Below, piece after piece: positions 55,006 through 64,000 of a stretch of 64,000 nt of DNA (position 1 is its first letter; the number at the start of each line of letters is the position of its first letter). The DNA comes from Thereva unica (taxonomy: Eukaryota > Arthropoda > Insecta > Diptera > Therevidae): positions 221,063,978-221,127,977 of the forward strand of contig OX465281.1 of the NCBI GenBank assembly GCA_949987705.1, written 5' to 3'. The position numbers and the translations under genes were made by a program. The notes below the pieces were generated by a model. That model searched no databases. It worked only from the letters and a program-made list of their open reading frames with translations, and was not told the DNA's origin.

Positions 55006-57950
55006 GTAGGAATGTGGCAATAAACATATTTATTCATGCTTACGTAAAAAGGTACTTTCCAATGCTAGATATGTATAAAGTTTCGAAGGAAGTAAAACAA
55101 CTGAATTATGACAACAGATTTTCTATTATTTATGAAATGTTTTTTGTATATTTTATGGAAATTGATAGTCATAGGTAAAAGGAAGAGTAATGTAATATTG
55201 CCATAGATGCTCACTATTCTTTGTCATAGATGGGGTGCAATTAAAATATATCAATTCTTTCAAATTCTTGGCGGGTAATTATTGGTGTTGGGGTCATTAC
55301 GAGGTGGGGGTACTTGTGTGCGTGCACGTGCATATATGCTATGGATAAACAGGTGCCTGTGTTTTTCAATAGATGTTCTACATTTAAAGAAAAGTGAAGT
55401 GCGTGCGTGATTTTTTCTTTAAAAATAAAAAAAAGTTAAATTGAAGTGTAAATTAATACAAAAGGTGCGGTAAGCCGAATTTTTAACAATAATATATGTA
55501 TGTTTAAGTAAAATAATACACCTAATTCTGTTGTGCAAAGTGCATCACATATTAGATTTGCCTCCAATCCAATGAAAATGTTTAGATTCGTTTTATATAG
55601 TGTTTGCATGTGTGATGTGTTTTTTTTTCAATTTGACACATTCGAATTATTGGCCTCGATTCCCAGATCCGGCGGGTCGGAAGTGAGTGCGGATTTGAGA
55701 CTTATATTGTCATCCAGTCTGAAGTGTTATTCAACAGAAAGAATACCATGAAAAAGCGTAATTAGTGGCTAGTCTCTAGGCACAACATCCCAAGAGTTTA
55801 TTACCAAATTTGTAAAAATGGGCGGAAAAGAATTTACTTCGAACGAGGATCAAATGCCTATTTTGGGGATCTTCTTTTTAAACGGCTTAAGTGTATTCCT
55901 TAAAGGAAGATGATGTCAAAATCTACCCAAAATAATAATTTTTACTTCTATTTTATTTTTCTAAACACTTCATATCGATTAAAAAGTATCAGACAAGATA
56001 TCAAAATGTTTTCCCGGTGGTTAATGGCATGTCAAGCGCAATTACCAAAGACCGCCTAAAGACATCGATCCTCACTTACATTTATGTAACAGAAACTTCT
56101 AACAGCCAACAGCAGAACAAAATTTCTGCAAACTGCAACTTGATAAGTTTCATAAACATTCTATAAAGAGATCTTTTCTCAAAGCCCGAAATAACCCAAC
56201 TAGCAGTGCAGAACGTGAAAAATAATCAACCGCAGAAAGTGTAGTATTTCGTTAACTAATCAACTTAAGTATTTTAATTTTATATAAAAGCTGCTGCCCC
56301 CTTTGGACGTATCCAAAAAGCTTAATCCCAACTAAGCATCGAGATGCGCGCGCCGCCGTCTCAAGAGGAATAGTTTTTGCCCCGGTGCCCGGTCGGTGGT
56401 TGTCTCGGACTAAGAGTAGAGTAACTTTTGTTGACAGATACTCCTCTGTACTTACCTACTTTAGTATACATTCTATATGAGCCATGCGAAATCGCTTCTA
56501 GATTTCTGATGGTTGTTTTAGACACATTCTGCCCACGAAATCGTACTACTTGAAAAATTGAGTCACAAATTATACCTTAACTAGACAATTCTACTTTATT
56601 ATAGTAACTGGACAATTGGCAGACGTTTTATCCAACAGCTTGTTGCCCAAACACCGAGTGTGGAGTAGTGAAAAAGTGATAAACATCTAGATATGAGTGA
56701 AGCTCTATATTACATATATGTCGTCGGTATACGAACGGTATTTCATTTGGGGGGAGGAGGAGGATAGGGCGGAATGGTCATCTCAGCTTTAGTCGAAGCT
56801 CATCCGATTAGGTGATTAGGCTTGAAGCTTGAGATATATAATCGTGTTCTGGATCGATCGATCTGGTTCGTAACTTGGAGGAAACATCGAGGATCAATAT
56901 TCCAGTGTCTAAGGTTGATTATAGTCATATTCGAGCAGCTCGATCAGAGTACGGTCGGGGCTTAGACTTTACTGTAGATTAAAGCGTGACTTATTGTATT
57001 ATTTTACCAATTTTTAGTTGGTGAAATTAAAAGTGTTTTTATTAATAATATTAGTTCGTTTTTAAGTACGCAAAAATAAAAAAAAGAGTGATCGCGAAAA
57101 ATTTGCAAATGTGATCTTCTTTCATGCCAACGGATGAAACTAAATATAACTTAATAGAGAACTAATTTACGGCTTAATTACTTCCTAATTTTTTAAGCTT
57201 GTTATCAATGGCGAGTTTGTAAGATCAGTTTTATCAGCAAGTAAGAGATCTAATATCCGGATAACAAGAAGAATGAGTTGGAAGTAGTTCAAGAGTGATC
57301 GAAGGCTGCTGGTTAAAAGACATATATAACATATATAATATATTTTTTTTTACAACATCATAAACAGGCGACAGTTTAGTGTGAATCAAAGTCTACCAAG
57401 TACGAACACACAAGTATGAGACACACAATAGGATTTTATTATTAGTTAGTGTGATTATGGGAAGCAGAAGCATTCATATTTGCTAAGAAAATCTCTTCAT
57501 AAAGCGTCGTGATGTGATATGATAACTGAATGTGGCCTGAAGTTGTGTTATTATTGACGGGTAGTTGTTGTGTGATATTTGCGTAAAAGAACAGTGAACC
57601 AAGGCTTTACGTATCTCTAAAGAAATTTATATATTTAAATATATAAATGTATATATAGGCATCATTATACACAGTGTACTCTATTCTCATATATACATAT
57701 ATAAAATTTTTATATAAAATTTTTGTGCGAAGAAGCGCGATTCTTCTCATAAGGAAAAGGGATTAGTGGAATGAGAAAAGAAAAAAATAATTAAATGAAA
57801 TAAGATAACAACGATGGTTATCATAACAGAAAATTTAATAAGAAATGATTTTTATCATTTTTGAAAGTCATTTGCATAAATAAAATCTTTTTTACACCTT
57901 TCTTTATCCGCTGCGCGCTCGCTATCTAGTTAAAAATGTCTGGCTAAATG
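55006..57950. other. Intergenic region upstream of the OATP gene, nothing recognised
   Basis: AT-rich with several TA-rich microsatellite patches (for example 57325-57350 and 57630-57715). No open frame with recognisable homology and no TIR pair was found. It may contain 5' regulatory DNA or an upstream non-coding exon of the gene starting at 58381. Confidence 0.35.
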
Positions 57951-57956
57951 TTTCGT

Positions 57957-57995
57957 TATAAAAGGATGACTGCAATTATAATTGGTAGTCACTCT
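57957..57995 (+). promoter_or_regulatory. Candidate core promoter for the OATP gene (TATA + Inr)
   Basis: TATAAAAGG at 57957-57965 is followed 30-34 bases later by an initiator-like GTCACTCT (A at 57991), giving a possible TSS about 390 bp before the ATG at 58381. This is a sequence pattern only; an upstream exon cannot be excluded. Confidence 0.35.
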
Positions 57996-58380
57996 GTACG
58001 ATCGTATCTTCAGCTTCATGGCGGATCTTGTGCTTGTTTAATTTAATATTGATTAATATTGTCAATATACATATAACCGATTATATCTATAAGCCAATAA
58101 TAGATTTTCCAACATAAAATCAATTACAATAATACTGAGTCTATATTTTCGGATGAATTTTGTTTGTTCCTATATACATATTTTTTGATAAAGTTCTTTA
58201 GTGATTTGCATTATAGCAAACCAGTGAGAATTTATAGAAGCAAAATCAATTATAGTAAAAAAAAAAAAATATCCTTATAGTGACTTTAAAAAACCAAAAA
58301 AAAAAAAAATAGTAAATCCTTTTTTCTGTACAGTATTTATAATTTATATTTTACGTAACACCCCCTAAACAAATAAAAAA

Positions 58381-58657
58381 ATGAACATTCAGGATAATCG
58401 CGATACTGAAGCTGAAGAAACTGAAAGATTGCACACTGGTGACTCTGAAGACAAGTTAGAAAATTTTGATGGTGGTGATAATAAAGAAAAATTAAATAGT
58501 AACTTTATTAATGGTAATTATCGAGATTGTGAGAAAGATGTCGATGAGAACGAGAAGAGTGAAAGTGCTGATATCGATAGGGTATTACGTAATATGCCCT
58601 TAACTGATGATACAACATGCGGTTTTTGGATATTCCGAGGATCGTGTTTTCAAAGGT
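58381..58657 (+). CDS. OATP/SLCO-type transporter, first coding exon, partial gene
   Basis: Organic anion transporting polypeptides are 12-segment plasma-membrane carriers of steroids, conjugates and other amphipathic anions. This exon gives only the cytosolic N-terminus: about 80 acidic, Asn-rich residues, then LTDDTTCGFWIFRGSCFQR, which matches the segment just before transmembrane helix 1 in insect Oatp proteins (CGF-x-FRG-x-x-LQRF pattern, recalled). The donor is CAAAG|GTATAA, leaving a phase that would complete an Arg/Ser codon before an expected FA(N/S)KK. The start has an A-rich fly-type context. No second exon was recognised before base 64000, so intron 1 exceeds 5.3 kb. Which Oatp paralog this is cannot be told from the exon. 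Confidence 0.7.
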
Positions 58658-58674
58658 ATAAAATTAATATTTAG

Positions 58675-60008
58675 TTATTTTTTAAGTGTTTTGTTGTTAA
58701 ATTTTTAAAAAAATTGAGGTGAAATTTAAAGTTAGTTAATTCTTTTTTGTATAAGCAAAAAGTTACTTAAGTATTGTGATTGTGTTGTGTGATAGGATAG
58801 AAAAAACAAATTTTAAAAACCGACTTAAGAACAAACCAACCGCTATCAAAAGTGATTCTTCGATCCATTCTGATTGGATTAATGTTGTTAAGAACTGCAA
58901 ACAATTATTTCATTTTTTTTTGTGCATCGCGGGATTGGTTTTTACTCAAGTTGGTTTTTAAAATTAGTTTTTTATTTCGTACTCTTTAGACCATTAATTT
59001 TTTTCGGAGACAACTTAAAAAAAATTATTAAGGTTGGTCCATATGGAACGATTTACTTGTCCAAATTGGCTTGCACAAGTGAATTGGCACAAATAAATCG
59101 TTGCGTGTGAGCTCAACGGTTTGGATTGCATAAGCCAAAAGTTTGAACAAAATATGTCCCTGCTACAACCCTCAGAATGCGCATGGGTTAAGGGTGATTT
59201 TCTTCCACCTGCTCCTCCGACTATATCATAATACATATAATATGACTCGTAGATAAGTTAAATATAATGCGTAATAACTAATGGAGGTAATTTTCACTCA
59301 TCATTTTCACTCAGTTTATTTGCACAAATCGACTTGCGCCAGGCAATTTGCAAAACTAAATCGCTGCGTGTGAGCTAGGGAATCCAATCCGGCGAATGCG
59401 TGATCCCGCACCGCTACGCACCGTAATGCGGCGCTAGACATGCGGGATTCGCGGGTTTTGGGCAGTAGATTGAATCACCTGTTATAAGGACCTGGAGAAA
59501 TCCTAACAATATTGATAAAAATAGATTTAGGCCCTCCGGACACAAGTAAACTGATTTGCAATTCCAGTTGCACACGCAAGTGTTTCGTTATCTTGCCCGT
59601 CTACTGAAGTGGAAATCCATACATAGGTCGTTGGAAACGAAACCCATTTGAAACTAGTTTGAACTGCTCACGTGCGACTGTTCTTGCCGATCGTAAGCGA
59701 TTTCAGTTGCGTGATTGCACTTCATCTGAGCTACTTGAAATTTTTCGTACCTGAACGATGTTCAATCTGGTAATTAAATTCTGAAACATAGCCCATCTAG
59801 CCACTCTCGGTGGAACATCTCAATTTTCATTGTCGTGGCGAAAGTATTGCAGTCGGTGACAATCTTAATCCTCCTTCCAGAACATAAACTCTCCCCTTCC
59901 TTAGGGAGTGTAGTATAGCGAGTAATTTTAGCTCGTAAGCATGAGAGCGTTGTTCGGCTGGGCTTACGACTCATGTATTGCAATGGATGCAACTGCTGAT
60001 CGTCATTA
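58675..60008. other. OATP intron 1, proximal, with repeat fragments
   Basis: Contains two related stretches ending TCG(T/C)TGCGTGTGAGCT (about 59095-59110 and 59360-59374) and an AGGCCCTCCGGACACAAG stretch (59532 on) related to the 8239-8822 element. No exon was recognised. Confidence 0.4.
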
Positions 60009-60501
60009 AGCCCAAAACAGAATGAATGCAAAAACTTCGACTTCAACTTTGCATTTTGACAGCTTCATACATTTTCTATAGTACTCACGTTCAGTTAACA
60101 TATTCGATGCAGTAAGCGTTGCAGTAAACTTTGCGCCGACTTGGACTTTGAAAATTTTTAAAGTTGCTGCAAAAGTTGCAGAGCTACCAACATAATATTT
60201 CAATTTTGTCACTGTAGCCAAATTAGAAAATTTAAATTGATTCAGTTTATTGTATGAAAAATATAATTTTCGCAGGTAATATACGTAAAGGCCACATACA
60301 ATAAAAATAAATTGGTCCAATTATTCACAATTTATAACTTCTGGTATATTATTAAATGGTTATCGCAATTGTAAATACTATCTGTCAAATTATCGACTTT
60401 GAAGTTACCGAAATGAATGTGTTAGCGCTGTGCGGCAAAGTCGACTTTACTGCAACGGTGAAGTCAAAGTCGAAGTTTCTGCATTCATTCTGTTTTAGGC
60501 T
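60009..60501. mobile_element. Harbinger-like MITE, AGCCCAAAACAG ends (TSD TTA)
   Basis: Left end AGCCCAAAACAGAATGAATG and right end CATTCATTCTGTTTTAGGCT form TIRs of about 45 bp (CGACTTCAACTTTGC also mirrored). TTA flanks both sides (60006-60008, 60502-60504). It is 493 bp and non-coding. Confidence 0.85.
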
Positions 60502-61263
60502 TTATTCCTTTGCAAGACAATAGCCCCGAATTCGTCCTTACTAGAAGCGGCATGAATCTTCGTATGCGCCTCTGCTTCAAATTACTTCAACACTGGTGCT
60601 TTTAGTCCAGTAAATAGGTACTTTTTCTTTGCAAAAAATACCGCACGCGATTTTTTTTTACCAAATGTTTTTACATATTTTTATGAGCTTAAATTCAAAA
60701 TGGCGTCATCCCCACCCTTATGCTTCACTTACAATGAAGGGAAACGCGTTTAGTTCTATATCTCAGAAACTATGCGTTTTACGACAAAAATGTATATAAT
60801 CTTTTTTGTAGATAAATAAGTGATTTAACTTTTTTGTTCAGAATTTTTTTTTGTAAAGTCAATATGTTCGGAGTTATAGTGCTTCAAACTTCATACATTA
60901 CTTTCTTTGCACTATATTTCGTTAACGGTTAGCCCGCCATAAAAATGTCCTTCCTAAGACTTATAGAACACACGATTATCTATAATTTTTGCTTTTATCA
61001 TTTTTAGATAGGGCTAATATTTCACGAGTTATAGCGCTTTAAATGTCGGAAAATGTAAATTCAACAAAAAAAAATTTCCTAATATCTTTTTCTTTCCCCG
61101 TTTCATTTCAAAACTGAGTTGAGATCATTGCCCACATTTGCTGCCTTTACTTTTTTCTATAATGTTGATATTTATGTATTTATTACACCTCAAAAGTTTA
61201 TTAAAAATGGTTTTTTGCAAATACCTAGTCAACTATTTATTTACGATGACAAGTTATACCAAC

Positions 61264-61537
61264 GGGCTGCGTTCGGAAACGTCATTTGCAGAGCAGTAGA
61301 CGATAGTCATTCGTTCGGTATTGCAATTGATGATAATCAAGAGTTCGGAAATGCAAATTGACTATTGCCAAACGTACGGTAATGCACATTCGCACTGCCA
61401 TCTTGCAATCATTTTAATGTCAGGTGGTCGAAATAATCAAATTCGCAGTAAAACTAGTCACTTCTGCAAGCTGCATCAGTCATTTTTGCAGCCGACGCAG
61501 TTAATTGACGATCATTTGACGATACCGAAAGCAGCTC
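61264..61537. mobile_element. MITE inserted in the left foldback arm
   Basis: Starts GGGCTGCGTTCGGAAACGTC and ends, inverted, GAGCTGCTTTCGGTATCGTC. The homologous point in the right arm is uninterrupted, which defines the insertion. No clear target duplication. Confidence 0.7.
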
Positions 61538-61647
61538 AAATTTGTTTGTTATAAAATTCCGTTGAAATTTTACTTTAAACATTTTTTTCTAGCATTTATA
61601 CTTTAGCTAATGTTCATACATATAATTAAGAAATTTCGTTGGCGTAC

Positions 61648-62235
61648 GTTTGCAGAATCGGAATGATAAAAGAAGTTTGGACATTGTGCAACGTATTGCA
61701 AATGTTTCTGATGCCAAAGCTATAGGTGCTAGGTATCATCATTCCTGTATGCGAGATTTGAAAACCACACCATTTACAGGGGGAAAATGGGGTCGTCCTA
61801 ATAAAGAAATGTCCGAGGTGATGCAAGTTATTACATAGTATCTTTATAACGAACAGTGAGGAATGTCAATTTAGAGTTTCTGAGTTGCTCGCGTTTGTTT
61901 AAGCATTCACTAAGGTTCAAATGCAGTGGAGGAAATTGCGAAAATGTGACGAAGGATGCAAACCTCCTTGAAAACAATGAAATAAATGAGAACATTTGCG
62001 AGTTTTCAAGTCTCCCAGATATACATATCATTCGACGAAGACAACGTCAAGTCATTAGATGGCAGCTTCATTGGTCTATCCGATTGTCAACCGACATCTT
62101 CGAAATATATGAGGCTAAATAACATGTTATAGCATCATTGCTTCGTTTTCTTGTGGATGGGTGGGCCTACTGGGGAAACCACAATAAAAAAACGCGCCAA
62201 AAACTCGACCTCCAAGGTGGTGTGGAAAAGGGTTT
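61648..62235 (+). pseudogene. Decayed coding segment in the foldback element (ARYHHSC motif)
   Basis: After an acceptor-like TTTGCAG, a frame from 61650 reads RSLDIVQRIANVSDAKAIGA, RYHHSCMRDLK and GKWGRPNKEMSEVMQVIT, then a stop. Out-of-frame continuation gives YLYNE and ECQFRVSEL. The DAKAxGARYHxxC and ECQFxxxEL patterns recall a family of uncharacterised insect proteins often found in repetitive DNA; this is from memory and unverified. No transposase catalytic motif was seen. Confidence 0.4.
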
Positions 62236-63038
62236 GTACGCCAACGAAATTTCTTAATTATATGTATGAACATTAATCTATTGTATATGAAACAATTGGC
62301 GCTGAATTGCGGCTAAAGTATAAATGCTAAAAAAAATTTTCAACGGAATTTTATAACAAACATATTTGTTGATATAACTTGTCGTAAATAAATAGTTGAC
62401 TAGATATTTGCAAAAAACCATTTTTAATAAACTTTTGAGGTGTAATAAATACATAAATATCAACATTATAGAAAAAAGTAAAGGCAGCAAATGTGGGCAA
62501 TGATGAGCTCAACTCAGTTTTGAAATGAAACGGGGAAAGAAAAAGATATTAGGAAATTTTTTTTTGCTGAATTTACATTTTCCGACATTTAAAGCGCTAT
62601 AACTCGTGAAATATTAGCCCTATCTAAAAATGATAAAAGCAAAAATTATAGATAATCGTGTGTTCTATAAGTCTTAGGAAGGACATTTTTATGGCGGGCT
62701 AACCGTTAACGAAATATAGTGCAAAGAAAGTAATGTATGAAGTTTGAAGCACTATAACTCCGAACATATTGACTTTACAAAAAAAAATTCTGAACAAAAA
62801 AGTTAAATCACTTATTTATCTACAAAAAAGATTATATACATTTTTGTCGTAAAACGCATAGTTTCTGAGATATAGAATTAAACGCGTTTCCCTTCATTGT
62901 AAGTGAAGCATAAGGGTGGGGATGACGCCATTTTGAATTTAAGCTCATAAAAATATGTAAAAACATTTGGTAAAAAAAAATCGCGTGCGGTATTTTTTGC
63001 ATTACGAAGGCCTTTTTTTCGACCTATTTACTGGACTA

Positions 63039-64000
63039 TTTTACGAATGTTTCTTTTAATGTTTTAAATGCATTTTGCTGTTCGGTTTCTATTTTAAATA
63101 TGGCCTTCCTTGTTAGCAATTCGCTGAACGCACTGTTTCCACTGCCTAGTCTGCTATAAATCTTCTGAAGTAAGGCTTTAGTCCCAGTAGCCTTTGTAAA
63201 GTTGTCCTATCATTTTGTATATTAAAGAGAAAACTCAATTACTACTTTTGTCCTCTCCTCTCCCGCTAGACATCGCGTGTATTTTCTTAGAGGGGTGCAG
63301 TTTTTTTAGTAGCCTACGGGCGCCGAATATCTTATGACGGCCCTGGCGCAAATCAGTCTTTTCGTCAATATAATATCAATCATTATCACACACACATATT
63401 ATACGATGCTTTAATCTTTAATCACACCTTTTGCTAGCAACGAAGGAAGTTTTTCTACTTCAAGGCGTTTAAAGGATTGGCAAAGTAGCGCAACTGGAGA
63501 ACAGCAGCTGGACGGTCTTGCTCTTTTGAGTATTCACAGGGAAATCAATGTAAAAGCTAAGGAAGTAATCAAGAAATTTGCTTTGCTTTGAACTGTGACT
63601 TTTCCACAAGTATTGATCTCAATTTTGAAAGATAATGTTTAAAGTTCAGGTCTCGACTTATAACTATTTAGCATTATTCTTCAAAAATGTGCGTGACCGT
63701 CTCAGATTCACAAAGGCACAGTCGGCAGGAGACATATTCAAGAATTCTCATTCTTTTTCTCCTATTACATGAAACTTCTCATTCTATTTTCGGATACTTG
63801 AAACCGTGCTCCTTGAATAGAGTCACAAGCCGTTTGAGGGATCTCTCGTACACGGTAAGAATCTTCCTCCAACTTAAGTCGGCTCTATACGGAGCTATGA
63901 ATATCCTCCAACGTTGGATGCTTGAGGGTAGGACGCATCATGTGCATGGGCTCCCCCTTTAAGGATAATGAAATTCCAAAAAAATCTATGACTAAAAAAA
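63039..64000. other. OATP intron 1, distal, repeat fragments
   Basis: A hAT-like terminus (GCGCCGAATATC, then GACGGCCCTG) lies at 63319-63344. The stretch 63560-63670 (TAAGGAAGTAATCAAGAAAT, TTTTGAAAGATAATGTTTA) matches 12650-12845 of the hAT-like element in MED23 intron 3. From about 63684 a retrotransposon 3' fragment on the minus strand is likely (CGTGACCGTCTCAGATTCAC mirrors a Cys-tail region), unconfirmed. Confidence 0.45.

Larger units (their letters stand above)
60603..63038. mobile_element. Foldback-like element with ~0.8-kb inverted arms
   Basis: The left arm, 60603-61647, and right arm, 62236-63038, are near-identical reverse complements over most of their length, from TAGTCCAGTAAATAGGT at the outer ends to TTCGTTGGCGTAC at the inner ends. 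The left arm is longer because of a 274-bp MITE (61264-61537); the right arm has a short extra segment near 62275-62310. A 588-bp middle holds a decayed coding segment. No target duplication was identified. It lies in intron 1 of the OATP gene. Confidence 0.85.

Noticed and set aside
58776..59110. Second exon of the OATP gene
   Set aside because: The frames here lack the FA(N/S)KK and transmembrane pattern expected next, and no acceptor in the right phase gives one.

Overview
The window is nuclear DNA of an insect, almost certainly a higher fly (Diptera). The two identifiable host proteins, Yorkie and Mediator subunit 23, are closest in my recollection to fly orthologs. The DNA is AT-rich, most MED23 introns are only 54-67 bp, and the intergenic space is packed with non-LTR retrotransposon relics and small inverted-repeat DNA elements. 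Family level (for example a tephritid) is a guess.

Host genes. (1) 4400-4998, minus: first coding exon of yorkie, the Hippo-pathway co-activator, ending inside WW domain 1; the rest lies beyond base 1. (2) 10210-31344, plus: a complete 21-exon MED23 gene whose reading frame closes to a predicted 1470 residues with a Gln-rich tail. yorkie and MED23 are divergent, with start codons 5.2 kb apart. (3) 58381-58670, plus: first coding exon of an organic-anion-transporter (OATP/SLCO) family gene that continues past base 64000, with a candidate TATA/initiator promoter near 57957. I see no functional link between the three.

Mobile DNA. MED23 introns 3, 8, 15 and 20 (2.8-4.3 kb each) are swollen by RTE-, R1- and RNase H-type retrotransposon relics and hAT-like elements. 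The 27 kb between MED23 and the OATP gene is a graveyard in which insertion order can be read from target-site duplications. A five-deep nest may span 41468 to about 47560: hAT-like, Harbinger-like MITE, CTGCCGTG-end MITE, CR1-like retrotransposon, Harbinger-like MITE. An inverted-repeat element at 34989-35897 has 46-bp termini, 9-bp target duplications and an internal retrotransposon endonuclease fragment, as in Pack-type transposons. A foldback-like element at 60603-63038 has arms of about 0.8 kb around a decayed unknown coding segment. Smaller TIR elements with exact 3-bp or 8-bp duplications lie throughout.

No rRNA, CRISPR, LTR element or convincing tRNA gene was seen. The candidates for novelty are transposon structures, not a new host pathway. 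All homology statements come from reading motifs and recalling families; no search was run.
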